This document shows positions 1 through 7,609 of a DNA stretch of 34,476 nucleotides, piece after piece (position 1 is the first letter of the stretch; every line of letters starts with the position of its first letter). A model generated the notes under the pieces. The model did not search any database. It was not told the origin of the DNA and saw only the letters and a program-made list of their open reading frames with translations. The translations under genes and the position numbers were made by a program. This DNA comes from Chloroflexota bacterium (GTDB taxonomy: Bacteria > Chloroflexota > Anaerolineae > Promineifilales > Promineifilaceae), in contig JABFFZ010000064.1 of NCBI GenBank assembly GCA_013112725.1, positions 1 to 34,476 of the forward strand. The letters are read 5' to 3'.

Positions 1-827
1 TCGCGCACGCCGCCCGCCGTCTGGCTCATGGCGTGGGCGGCGCCGGCGCTGGCCACGCCATAGGCCATGCCGCCCAACGCCGCGGCCATGCTCATCTTAT
101 AGCGCGCCTCCTGGTTCTGCCCCTGGGCATAGGCGATACGCAGGTATTGGCCGACGTACTCCATGGCCAGCAGCGCGACGGCATCCGTAAAGGGTTGGGC
201 GTAGGCCATGGTGTAACATTCGATGGCGTGCGCCAGGGCGTCCATGCCCGTCCCGGCGGTGATGTGCGCGGGCAGCGCCAGGGTGAGCAGCGGGTCAATG
301 AGAGCCACGTGTGCCCCAATCAGCGGCGTACCGCCCACGTTGTACTTGATTTTGCGCTCCGGGTCGGTGATGACCGACCAGAGGGTGACTTCGCTGCCGG
401 TTCCCGCCGTCGTGGGAATGGCAACCATCGGCGGGATTCGTTTGGTCACGGGGTTGGGATCGGCCCATTCGTATTGGCGGATGGAACCACCCTGCACGGC
501 CGTGACCCCAATTGCTTTGGCCGTATCCATGGGGCTACCCCCACCCAGGCCAATCAGCCCGTCACAGTCCGCTTCGTGGTACACGGCCGTGCCGCCATCC
601 ACCAGGGCAATCGGCGGATTGGGCGCCACATCGGCAAACAGCACGTAATCCATGCCCGCCCGTCGCAGCTGGTTGGTGACTTCATTCACCACGCCTGCCG
701 CCACCAGACCTTTATCGGTGACGAGCAACGGCCGTTTCACCCCCAGCCCCTTCAACTCCTCCGCCAGCCCCGCCAGCACCCCTGGCCCATGTGTGATTTT
801 GGTAGGAAACTCGAATGTTTGTGTCAT
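1..827 (-). CDS. Iron-containing alcohol dehydrogenase (C-terminus beyond the window)
   Basis: The frame is open from an ATG at 827 to the left edge, about 275 codons, so the C-terminal third of a roughly 380-residue family is missing. The product begins MTQTFEFPTKITHGPG. It carries the NAD-binding GGGSPMDTAK motif, the TAGTGSEVT segment, the metal-binding DALAHAIE (Asp plus first His) and the next His in AGAAHAMSQTAGG. These are hallmarks of Fe-ADH (group III), which oxidise or reduce a range of primary alcohols and aldehydes, including 4-hydroxybutyrate. Substrate cannot be read from sequence. It follows the betaine permease on the same strand, so it may be the last gene of that operon. Two ACGGCCGT octamers in it are read as Thr-Ala-Val. 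Confidence 0.9.
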   Translation of the reverse strand, partial: MTQTFEFPTKITHGPGVLAGLAEELKGLGVKRPLLVTDKGLVAAGVVNEVTNQLRRAGMDYVLFADVAPNPPIALVDGGTAVYHEADCDGLIGLGGGSPMDTAKAIGVTAVQGGSIRQYEWADPNPVTKRIPPMVAIPTTAGTGSEVTLWSVITDPERKIKYNVGGTPLIGAHVALIDPLLTLALPAHITAGTGMDALAHAIECYTMAYAQPFTDAVALLAMEYVGQYLRIAYAQGQNQEARYKMSMAAALGGMAYGVASAGAAHAMSQTAGGVR

Positions 828-851
828 GTGTCTCTGAAGAGGCGTGATGGT

Positions 852-903
852 TGATGCGTGATGCGTGACCAGAGAGGATTCACGTTTCACGCATCACGCA
901 TCA
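852..903. repeat. Palindrome built from TGATGCG words
   Basis: A 17-base arm (852-868) is exactly complementary to 887-903, with an 18-base loop. Each arm is two iterations of the word TGATGCG. The element fills the gap between the permease and the alcohol dehydrogenase, and the permease stop codon (894-896) lies inside its right arm. The same word is iterated at 23,036-23,062. It would form a stable hairpin in RNA. Confidence 0.85.
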
Positions 904-3035
904 CGGATTACCAGATTCCGCTCTCGCGCCAGGCGCGCCGCCCACGCCTGGGAGATGCGGTCAATAATAACGGCCAGGATGACAATGGCCAGCCCGGCTT
1001 CAATGCTGCGGCCCAGCTGGTTTTGTGCCAGCCCGCTCACCACTTCCAGCCCCAACCCCGCGCCGCCCACCAGCCCGGCGCAGATGACCATGGCCAGCAC
1101 CATCATAATGGTCTGGTTGACGCCCAGCATGATGGCGGGCAAGGCCAGGGGAATCTGCACTTTGGACAGGATTTGCCAATCGGTGGAGCCAAAGGCATTG
1201 GCCGCTTCCACCACTTCCGCCTCTACGCGGCGGATGCCCAGGCTGGTGAGGCGAATGACCGGCGGCAGGGCATACAGCACCGAGGCCAGAATCCCGGCCA
1301 CGCGCCCCACGTTAAAGAGCATCACCACCGGCACCAGGTAGACAAACACGGGGATGGTCTGCAAAAAGTCGTTCATCACCCGCAAGCCCCGGTCGGCGTG
1401 GTCATTGCGGGCGGCCCAGATGCCCAACGGGATGCCAATGAGGACGGAGATGATGACGGCCACAATGACCTGACTGAGGGTGTCCATGGCCAGCTCCCAC
1501 ATGCCCAACAGCCCCACCAGGAACATGCCCGCCAGAGTGTAGAGCGCCAGTTTTTTGCCAGAGACGGCATAGGCGACGGCCGTCAACAAACCCATCACCA
1601 CCGGCCATGTCAACCGCTCCACCAACAGCCGCCGCAAGGGGGACAGCAGGTGAATGGTGATGAAGTCGCTAAAGGGGCCGGTGCCGACGTTGCTGTCGCC
1701 AATGCGGTACAAATTCACCTGCGCCCACTTCACCAGGGCATCAATCGGCGCGGCCAATCCCAGATGCCAGCTCGCCGGGAATTCGCGGAAGGCGGGCACG
1801 GCCACTTCGACAGGCAGCCCCAGGCTCCTGCTCAGTGCAGGCGTACTCGCGGCCATCGTCACCAACAGCAGGGCCACCAGGCCCAACACGCTCATAAAAA
1901 AGAAGGGGCGGCGGCTGAGAAAATCACTGCGGTGGGTGAGGGCATGGGTGACGTAATCGGCGGCGCTGTAGAGGTGGGACACGGCCGTTTCCACCCCTTC
2001 CGCCGCCCGTTTGCCCCGCCACGACTCCGGCAGCAGCCGGAAGCCGCGAAAATCGCCCCGGCTGCTCCACTCCGTGCGCACAAACGATTGGCTCAACCGG
2101 TCGAGTAGGAAAGCCATAAACACAATGGCCAGCCCGGCGGCAAAAGCCGTACCCACGTTCAAGGTGCGCAGCGAGCGCAGCACCGTCTCGCCCAGGCCAC
2201 CGCCGCCAATCAAAGCGGCAATGACCACAATGCTCAAGGCCATCATAATCGTCTGGTTGACGCCGGTCATAATGGCCGGGGTGGCCAGGGGCAGGCGCAC
2301 TTTGAACAAAATTTGCCGGTCGGTAGAGCCAAAGGCGCGCGCCGCTTCCACCGTCTCGCCGGAGACCTGGCGGATGCCCAGGTTGGTCAGGCGAATGACG
2401 GGCGGCAGGGCGTAGATGACGGTGGCCACCACGCTGGGCACGCGGGCAATGCCAAAAAAGAGCAGCACGGGAATCAGGTAGACGAAGGCGGGCATCGTTT
2501 GCATGGCGTCTAGCAACGGCCGTAGCCCCCGCTCCACCCGGTCATTTTGCGCCGACCAGATGCCCAGCGGGATGCCAATTTGCAACGAGATGATGACGGA
2601 GACAACCATCAGCGACAGGGTTTGCATACTGCGGTCCCAAAAGCCGAGCAGCCCCATCATCAAGGTGCAGCCGGAGACGACCAGCGCCAACCGCAGCCCG
2701 CCCGCTTTGTGCGCTATCAAAAAAATAGCGGCCACAATGACGGGCCAGGGCAGCCAGAGCAGGAAGTTCTCTACCCGGCGCAGCCCCCAATCAATGGAGG
2801 CGCTGAGCGGCTCGAAGAAGTAGAGGAACATGGGGTGCGTCTGCCGGTTGGCCACCACCCACCATTTGAACTGGTCGAGCGGCGCCCGCAGGCCGATGTT
2901 CCACGACTCCGGGAACGCCCCCACCTGGGCCGCGGCAAAGATGAGGAAGGCCAGGGTGAGTACGGCCGTAGCCACCCCCAACCCCACCCACCGCCTATGC
3001 GTCGAAATTCGGGAAATAGCGATTGATGCGCTCAT
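894..3035 (-). CDS. Glycine betaine/proline-type ABC transporter permease, two fused ProW units
   Basis: This 713-residue protein contains two full ProW-like permease domains in tandem, roughly residues 1-330 and 365-713. Each half has hydrophobic helices, the IGIPLGIW segment and an EAA cytoplasmic loop (EAARAFGSTDRQILFKV and EAANAFGSTDWQILSKV), which couple to the ATPase. ProW permeases are usually about 280-350 residues and dimerise, so one chain here may supply the whole translocation path. Its expected partners are the ProX-like and ProV-like proteins at 6,525-7,478 and 5,416-6,435. It is separated from them by about 2.4 kb of unrelated genes. The ATG at 3,035 overlaps the stop of the upstream reading frame (ATGA); its own Shine-Dalgarno is weak. 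Confidence 0.93.
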   Translation of the reverse strand: MSASIAISRISTHRRWVGLGVATAVLTLAFLIFAAAQVGAFPESWNIGLRAPLDQFKWWVVANRQTHPMFLYFFEPLSASIDWGLRRVENFLLWLPWPVIVAAIFLIAHKAGGLRLALVVSGCTLMMGLLGFWDRSMQTLSLMVVSVIISLQIGIPLGIWSAQNDRVERGLRPLLDAMQTMPAFVYLIPVLLFFGIARVPSVVATVIYALPPVIRLTNLGIRQVSGETVEAARAFGSTDRQILFKVRLPLATPAIMTGVNQTIMMALSIVVIAALIGGGGLGETVLRSLRTLNVGTAFAAGLAIVFMAFLLDRLSQSFVRTEWSSRGDFRGFRLLPESWRGKRAAEGVETAVSHLYSAADYVTHALTHRSDFLSRRPFFFMSVLGLVALLLVTMAASTPALSRSLGLPVEVAVPAFREFPASWHLGLAAPIDALVKWAQVNLYRIGDSNVGTGPFSDFITIHLLSPLRRLLVERLTWPVVMGLLTAVAYAVSGKKLALYTLAGMFLVGLLGMWELAMDTLSQVIVAVIISVLIGIPLGIWAARNDHADRGLRVMNDFLQTIPVFVYLVPVVMLFNVGRVAGILASVLYALPPVIRLTSLGIRRVEAEVVEAANAFGSTDWQILSKVQIPLALPAIMLGVNQTIMMVLAMVICAGLVGGAGLGLEVVSGLAQNQLGRSIEAGLAIVILAVIIDRISQAWAARLARERNLVIRDA

Positions 3036-3715
3036 TGTTCATTTTTCCAACTGTCATTCCGAGCGGGGTCTTCGGAGCGAGGAATCTTTCGTCTTTGCCC
3101 AGGTGAAAGATTCCTCCTCGAAGACTCGTCGGAATGACAGGGGTCAAGGTTTTGGTTGCCATATAAATCATGGTAGGGGCGGGACAGGCGGGTGATGCCT
3201 TGCCGGTTCACCAAAACCTTGTCTGCCGCCTGTCTCGCCCCGGCCTGCCAATGCGGGGGCGAGACGGCGCGGAGACACGGCCCATTGTTCCATCCCGGTT
3301 GTCTCCCGCGCCGTCCCGCCCTTACGATAGGTTCGGTTGTTAATGGGTGGTAGCGGAAATTCAAGGTTCTGATGGGTTCGTCAGCCACGCGGGTTAGCCA
3401 GACAAAGGTATCGGGATAACGTTCATCAATCCGTTCAAACAGCGCGCCGTCAACCAGTTCGCTGCCGTGAATAGCTACATATTGCCCGGCATACTGGCGT
3501 TTCAATTGCGGGAATAGCTGGAGATAGGCCGCTTTCTCTTGTTCAAGCTGCGGGTCTACCTCTGCGAGGGGCACAACAACCTCATCTGTGGTGGATAGGG
3601 TATGAGTCAGATATTCAGCGATGGCTGCCCCCATATCCTGCTGACGCGATTCGGCCCATTTTTTCACACGCCGGTAGGTGGGTTCTGGTAGCGGTACATT
3701 AACGATTTGGGTCAT
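3032..3715 (-). CDS. DUF5678-like small protein with repeat-derived C-terminal extension
   Basis: The start ATG at 3,715 has a good ribosome site (AGGGAGAG). The first ~120 residues look like a real gene: an N-terminal segment resembling a ribbon-helix-helix (MTQIVNVPLPEPTYRRVKKW), then a DUF5678-like segment with QYAGQYVAIHG and DTFVWLTRVADEPIRTLNFR. From about position 3,355 the frame runs through low-complexity, Arg-rich translation of dispersed repeats, including the palindrome at 3,051-3,140, before stopping at 3,032. The tail is most likely not ancestral, and a repeat insertion probably removed the original end. The stop overlaps the permease start by ATGA, so the two could be translationally coupled. 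Function is unknown; the N-terminus hints at an antitoxin-like DNA binder. Confidence 0.6.
   Translation of the reverse strand: MTQIVNVPLPEPTYRRVKKWAESRQQDMGAAIAEYLTHTLSTTDEVVVPLAEVDPQLEQEKAAYLQLFPQLKRQYAGQYVAIHGSELVDGALFERIDERYPDTFVWLTRVADEPIRTLNFRYHPLTTEPIVRAGRRGRQPGWNNGPCLRAVSPPHWQAGARQAADKVLVNRQGITRLSRPYHDLYGNQNLDPCHSDESSRRNLSPGQRRKIPRSEDPARNDSWKNEQ
3051..3140. repeat. 90-bp imperfect palindrome (GTCATTCCGAG family)
   Basis: The element begins CTGTCATTCCGAG and ends with the complement CGGAATGACAG. Inner arms GGAATCTTTC and GAAAGATTCC pair as well, so almost the whole 90 bp can fold into one long stem. Similar GTCATTCCGA elements are dispersed in many environmental bacterial genomes. It lies just upstream of the permease, inside the C-terminal extension of the DUF5678-like frame. 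Confidence 0.85.
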
Positions 3716-3766
3716 TAATTCTCTCCCTATTCGGTACGGGCGGGTAATGCTTTTGCCTGTTTACCG
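3172..3766. repeat. Diverged direct repeat flanking the DUF5678-like gene
   Basis: A unit near 3,183-3,220 (GGCGGGTGATGCCTTGCCGG then TTCACC) recurs in degraded form near 3,739-3,766 (GGCGGGTAATGCTTTTGCC then TGTTTACCG). The two copies bracket the DUF5678-like gene. They suggest this gene sits within or beside dispersed-repeat insertions. Similarity is by eye only. Confidence 0.4.
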
Positions 3767-3836
3767 AAAGTGTGGGTTACGGCCGTGGTGCCTGCTGATG
3801 GCGAAGTGATGGGTTGGGTACGGCCGTTACAATCCA

Positions 3837-3983
3837 TTATTCTGAATTTTCGTGAAGCCAATCAAGTAAATCTCCAAGTCCATCTCTCCGTAAGCGTGAT
3901 TCATCTTCACGTAATGAATCCCAATCACCAGCATAGAATAGGGCTAATGCGTTAAGCCTTGTTTTGAGATCAGCCGTAAGTGT
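3837..3983 (-). pseudogene. C-terminal fragment of an unidentified gene
   Basis: A 48-codon open stretch ends at a TAA (3,837-3,839) and reads TLTADLKTRLNALALFY, then AGDWDSLREDESRLRRDGLG, then DLLDWLHENSE. It looks like genuine coding sequence but has no start codon. A stop sits just upstream, next to the palindrome at 3,997-4,059. The simplest reading is the tail of a gene whose front was cut off when the palindrome arrived. It could be the lost C-terminus of the DUF4365 gene or an unrelated small gene. I do not recognise the family. Confidence 0.35.
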
Positions 3984-3996
3984 TCAGTCCCTCAAG

Positions 3997-4059
3997 AGAC
4001 CTGACAGGTTTTTGGCCTGCAAAGTTTCAAGTTGAACCGGTAAAAAACCTGTCAGGTCT
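3997..4059. repeat. Palindrome with 17-bp perfect arms (ACCTGACAGGT family)
   Basis: AGACCTGACAGGTTTTT at 3,997-4,013 is exactly complementary to 4,043-4,059. Each arm also contains the smaller palindrome ACCTGACAGGT. It separates the DUF4365 gene from the gene fragment at 3,837-3,983. It could act as a terminator for the minus-strand DUF4365 gene. Confidence 0.85.
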
Positions 4060-4065
4060 GAACGG

Positions 4066-4875
4066 TTACCATGCTTCTCCTAAAGATCTCCTGCCGAAGA
4101 ATCCATCGTCAATAGCTCCCATCATTCTTCGAATGTGCCTTCCATCAGACTTGAAACAACATCTTTGAGCATAGAAAGCTACGTCCCAGTTTGGATTATT
4201 ATAAGACCAAGCCCATTTAGTTGGGGCAATAGAAGCACCTAACACACGGACAGCCAGTTGCACATTGTTAATATCCTCATCAAGAACCATACGACTTGCA
4301 AGTTCAACCAGTAACCGTGTCGATCTAGATGCCGGATGGGATTCAAGTACCAATAACCCTTGTCGTCTATCGTTAGGATTTTCGCCTAAAGTCAAATCAG
4401 CACTTCTGAATAGGATTCGCTCATCTTTTCTTTCAAGAGCAATGCCGTATAAGCTTTTACTAATAGCGTTTTCATCAAAAACATTTTGGAAAGGTATTGC
4501 GATAGATCTAATAGGCAGTCTTTCTCTTAAACTATCTTCAATATAGCGATTGATGGAAGTCCACCCTAATAGATTGTTGTTCGGTGAGTAACACACCATG
4601 ACTACAGGTAATATGAAATTCTGCCAATAATCCAAATGTTCTTGATTCACATTAACAACGAACTGATTTTTTCTTGTGTAAGATTCACCCGATTTGATCT
4701 GAACTGCTACTAACAACCCTTCCGATTTTTGATCCTTTACTATTTCTATTATTCCATCAATGCCAATGTCATTCTCTTGATGAATTTCCCGAAAGATTGA
4801 TCCATGTGCATTTACCACTTGTTGCACACGCAAGACACCTTCATTATCTACAATTCTGGAACGCGGCCATTTCAT
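4066..4875 (-). CDS. DUF4365 domain-containing protein
   Basis: This 269-residue protein starts MKWPRSRIVDNEGVLRVQQV. Its N-terminal half matches the DUF4365 pattern: ENDIGIDGIIEIV, then LLVAVQIKSGESY, with conserved Asp and Gln-x-Lys as in PD-(D/E)XK-like nuclease folds (IDG...VQIKSG). DUF4365 proteins are often found in defence or mobile regions, and a nuclease role is plausible but inferred. The C-terminal half (after about residue 150) is unrecognised. The gene is visibly AT-rich compared with its neighbours and contains no ACGGCCGT, unlike the genes around it. Both features point to recent acquisition. It interrupts the betaine operon. Confidence 0.75.
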   Translation of the reverse strand: MKWPRSRIVDNEGVLRVQQVVNAHGSIFREIHQENDIGIDGIIEIVKDQKSEGLLVAVQIKSGESYTRKNQFVVNVNQEHLDYWQNFILPVVMVCYSPNNNLLGWTSINRYIEDSLRERLPIRSIAIPFQNVFDENAISKSLYGIALERKDERILFRSADLTLGENPNDRRQGLLVLESHPASRSTRLLVELASRMVLDEDINNVQLAVRVLGASIAPTKWAWSYNNPNWDVAFYAQRCCFKSDGRHIRRMMGAIDDGFFGRRSLGEAW

Positions 4876-4951
4876 TTTGTTATTATTTGCTCAGCTTGAG
4901 GTGGCTTTCAAACCGCACGTAATATCATTAGCAAAGGGTGGTCCATGTTTT

Positions 4952-5341
4952 CTACTTCTTTTTCCCTTTAGCTTCGGCCTTTGCCAGATTTTCCTTTGCC
5001 CTGAACTGAACGATGCGGGTGATCAGGTCGTAGGGGATGGGTTTGTCGAAGGGGAATTGGGCCGTGCCTTTGCCCGCGCCGTAGAGCGCCAACTCCTCTT
5101 TGAACTCCTCCATGCCGGTGGGCGTGGGGTAAAAGCCAATATGCTTTTTGTGCGCCCCAAAATAAACCAGACCTCTGCCTTTTAGCGTGAAGGCGGGCAT
5201 CTGGTAGCTGATCGTCTCCTCCGCCTCCGGCGCGGCGTCCCGAATTGTCAGCCGTACCTTTTGCAGTATCTCCTGCACCGCCGGCGGGAAGCGGGCAATA
5301 TATTCATCTATCGTCTTGGGCGCAGCCTGTTTCGTTTCCAT
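4952..5341 (-). CDS. DUF1801 (YdhG-like) small protein
   Basis: The 129-residue product begins METKQAAPKTIDEYIARFPP and contains EETISYQMPAF, YFGAHKKHIGFYPTP and AQFPFDKPIPYDLI. This is the full pattern of the DUF1801/YdhG family, a small soluble fold whose Bacillus member was proposed to be an iron chaperone. The Lys-rich tail (KAEAKGKKK) is typical. It lies immediately downstream of the ProV gene on the same strand, separated by a palindromic repeat. A link with betaine transport is not evident. Confidence 0.88.
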   Translation of the reverse strand: METKQAAPKTIDEYIARFPPAVQEILQKVRLTIRDAAPEAEETISYQMPAFTLKGRGLVYFGAHKKHIGFYPTPTGMEEFKEELALYGAGKGTAQFPFDKPIPYDLITRIVQFRAKENLAKAEAKGKKK

Positions 5342-5351
5342 ATAATTTTTT

Positions 5352-5413
5352 ATCCACAGATTACACAGATTGCACAGATTAAGAAATCTGCGTCATCTGC
5401 GCAATCTGTGGAT
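5352..5413. repeat. Palindrome of CACAGATTA words
   Basis: ATCCACAGATT (5,352-5,362) is complementary to AATCTGTGGAT (5,403-5,413). Between them ACAGATT-like words are iterated and then mirrored. It fills the gap between the ProV and DUF1801 genes. It is one of several intergenic families in this window that share the same architecture. Confidence 0.85.
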
Positions 5414-5415
5414 TC

Positions 5416-6435
5416 TTATTCCGCTCCCGCTAACGCCAGCATGAGCGTTTTACGGTCTACTTTGCCGATGATGGCCCCGGCCGTGTCCAGGACGGCAACG
5501 GCCGTACTATTGTTAGCCGTCAACGGGATGAGCCGATCCAGGGTCATGTCGGCGCGGCAGGTAGCTTCGCTGCCGTCCAGGTTGGTGGGCGGCCGCATGA
5601 TGGTTTCGGCCGTCAGCACACGAGCGCGGGGCACGTCCTTCGTAAATTCACGCACGTAGTTGTTGGCCGGATGAGCCACAATCATGCCGGCCGTACCCAA
5701 CTGCACAATCTCGCCATCCTTCATAATGGCAATGCGGTCGCCCAGTTTAATCGCCTCCAAAAAGTCATGGGTGATAAAGACGATGGTTTTGTGCAGCGTT
5801 TGTTGCAGGCGGATCAATTCGTCCTGCATCTCGCGGCGAATAAGGGGGTCAAGGGCGCTAAATGGTTCGTCGCAAAGCAGGATTTCCGGGTCAACGGCCA
5901 GGGCGCGGGCCAACCCCACCCGCTGCTGCATCCCGCCGCTCAGTTCATGCGGGTAATGGTTTTCCCACCCTTTCAGGCCGACCATGTGCAGCACATCACG
6001 TGCTTTGGCTTCCCGTTCCGGGCGGGGCAACCCCTGGATTTCCAGACCATAGGCCACGTTGTCCAGTACGCGGCGGTGGGGAAAGAGGCCAAAGCGTTGG
6101 AAAACCATGCTCATGGTGTGGCGGCGCAGGTGGCGGAGTTCGTCGTCGTTCATGGTGGTCACGTCACGGCCGTTCACCCATATCTCCCCGCGTGTTGGCT
6201 CAATCAGGCGTGTCAGGCAGCGAATGAGCGTAGATTTGCCGCTGCCAGACAGCCCCATGACCACAAAAATCTCACCTGCTCCCACCTCAAACGACACGTC
6301 GCGCACGGCCACCACGTGCCCGGTTTTTTCCTGAATGTCGGCGCGGGTGGACACGGCCGTGACCTGCCCAATCACATGCTCCGGCGCCGGGCCGAAGATT
6401 TTCCAGAGGTGGTTGCAGGTGATTTTTGGTTCCAT
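5416..6435 (-). CDS. proV: Glycine betaine/proline-type ABC transporter ATPase (ProV/OpuAA-like)
   Basis: The 339-residue product has Walker A GLSGSGKST (61-69), Q-loop VFQRFGLFPH, signature LSGGMQQR (165-172), Walker B ILLCDEP (185-191) and H-loop ITHDF, then a short C-terminal CBS-like region. This is the ProV/OpuAA architecture, in which the CBS part senses ionic strength. It powers uptake through the fused permease at 894-3,035. I start it at MEPKITCNHLW (ATG at 6,435). The frame is open further upstream, but that part is translation of the repeat at 6,451-6,524. It lies directly after the binding-protein gene. Confidence 0.95.
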   Translation of the reverse strand: MEPKITCNHLWKIFGPAPEHVIGQVTAVSTRADIQEKTGHVVAVRDVSFEVGAGEIFVVMGLSGSGKSTLIRCLTRLIEPTRGEIWVNGRDVTTMNDDELRHLRRHTMSMVFQRFGLFPHRRVLDNVAYGLEIQGLPRPEREAKARDVLHMVGLKGWENHYPHELSGGMQQRVGLARALAVDPEILLCDEPFSALDPLIRREMQDELIRLQQTLHKTIVFITHDFLEAIKLGDRIAIMKDGEIVQLGTAGMIVAHPANNYVREFTKDVPRARVLTAETIMRPPTNLDGSEATCRADMTLDRLIPLTANNSTAVAVLDTAGAIIGKVDRKTLMLALAGAE

Positions 6436-6450
6436 TGATTTGTGTAAAAA

Positions 6451-6524
6451 AGTGAGCAGTAAGCGGTTAGCAGTGAGCAGTAAAGAGACCACCGCTCACT
6501 GCCCACTGCTTACTACCCACTGAC
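6451..6524. repeat. Palindrome of GTGAGCAGT words
   Basis: Iterated words (AGTGAGCAGT, GTTAGCAGTGAGCAGT) are followed by their mirrored complements (CTCACTGCCCACTGCTTAC). It fills the gap between the ProX and ProV genes. A close relative lies at 9,451-9,527. Confidence 0.85.
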
Positions 6525-7478
6525 TCAAGGCAGCCACCCCTTCCACTCCGACTCATGCGCGTCTACCCACGCCTGGGCCGCTTCTTCAATACTTTTGCCT
6601 TCATCCAGCATCGCCAGCATCTCAATTTGCGCCTCGCTGCCATAGTTCATGTTCTTCAGCATGGTGTAGACGTTGGGCGCTTTTTCGTTGAGTTTGGTAG
6701 AGAAAATCTTAAATAGCTGGTCTTCCGGGTAGGCGCAGGCCACGCCGCCGCCTTCGGCATTGGCGTAACAGGCGTCCGTGTAGGGGGGCAGTTCCACCTG
6801 CGTCAGATCAAAGCGGCTAAAGATGGCGTGCGGCGAGTAGAAATAGAACAACACCGGCTGCTGCCGCGAATAGGCGGACGAGACCGTCGCCAACAGTGAA
6901 TCTTCCGACCCGGCCGTGACCACCTGCAAACTCAACCCCAAATTCTTGATGATGTCGGCGTCATACTGCACCCAACTGGGGTCGCCGGCCGTGAACTGAC
7001 CCAAACTACCGGTTTCGGCCGTGGCAAACAGCCCGGCCAATGCCGGGTCTTTGTACCCTTCCCAGGTCGCCAACTGCGGATTTTGGTTGATCACGTAGGT
7101 GGGTACAAACCAGCCAATTTCCCCCACCGGCCCCAGCGGGCCACCATTTTCCACCACCTTTTGCTGCTCAATGTATTGGGCAATGCGTTCACCGTGCCCG
7201 GAGGGCCACACTTCCAGGCTGGCGTCGGCGCTGCCGGCCGCCAGGGCGTCCCATTGCGCGTTTTCATCCAGAGCCACAATCTCCACCGGGTTGCCCAACT
7301 CTTTTTCGATGATGATTTTGGCAACGTTGACGTTCAGCTCCGACGCGGGCCAGGGATTGGCAATCAGGGTGATGGTCTCCTTATTTCCCTCATCTCCCCC
7401 GCCGCTGCTGCACGCCGCCAGCAGCACGGCCGTGAGCAAAACAACAACTACAATAAACAGTAAACTCTTCTTTCTCAT
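6525..7478 (-). CDS. proX: Betaine-type ABC transporter substrate-binding lipoprotein (ProX/OpuAC-like)
   Basis: The 317-residue protein starts MRKKSLLFIVVVVLLTAVLL, followed by the lipobox AAC and a Gly/Ser linker, so it is a lipid-anchored binding protein. The mature part has NPWPASELNVNVAKII, LDENAQWDALAAGSADASLE and the family motif VWPSGH. It belongs to the ProX/OpuAC class that binds quaternary amines such as glycine betaine, choline or proline betaine. The ATG at 7,478 is chosen because AGAGGAGG lies just upstream and the signal peptide begins there; a longer in-frame start at 7,553 would bury the signal. It precedes proV on the same strand and follows etfA after a 131-bp gap. Confidence 0.93.
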   Translation of the reverse strand: MRKKSLLFIVVVVLLTAVLLAACSSGGGDEGNKETITLIANPWPASELNVNVAKIIIEKELGNPVEIVALDENAQWDALAAGSADASLEVWPSGHGERIAQYIEQQKVVENGGPLGPVGEIGWFVPTYVINQNPQLATWEGYKDPALAGLFATAETGSLGQFTAGDPSWVQYDADIIKNLGLSLQVVTAGSEDSLLATVSSAYSRQQPVLFYFYSPHAIFSRFDLTQVELPPYTDACYANAEGGGVACAYPEDQLFKIFSTKLNEKAPNVYTMLKNMNYGSEAQIEMLAMLDEGKSIEEAAQAWVDAHESEWKGWLP

Positions 7479-7497
7479 ATTAGCCTCCTCTACAGTA

Positions 7498-7532
7498 GGG
7501 CAAATGGCCGCAAACGTTGTTTGCCTTTGCCC
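7498..7532 (-). promoter_or_regulatory. Nested hairpin in the proX leader
   Basis: Outer arms GGGCAAA (7,498-7,504) and TTTGCCC (7,526-7,532) enclose inner arms GCAAAC (7,510-7,515) and GTTTGC (7,519-7,524). It lies 20-54 bases upstream of the proX start, on the 5' side of its ribosome site. It could be an operator or an mRNA structure that sets ProX level. Its role is inference only. Confidence 0.45.
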
Positions 7533-7609
7533 CACCACAATAAGTTGGCTCAATTATGCCCTAACCGGATCATTTGCACAGTAGCCAACAAATCTGATAA
7601 CCCATCCGC

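Noticed and set aside
33..854. Plus-strand open frame at the left edge
   Set aside because: It is antisense to the iron alcohol dehydrogenase, whose motifs are unmistakable on the minus strand.
858..2108. Long plus-strand open frame (416 codons) opposite the permease
   Set aside because: It mirrors the permease, which shows clear EAA loops and membrane helices. The plus frame is Gln/His-rich, has no domain and no ribosome site.
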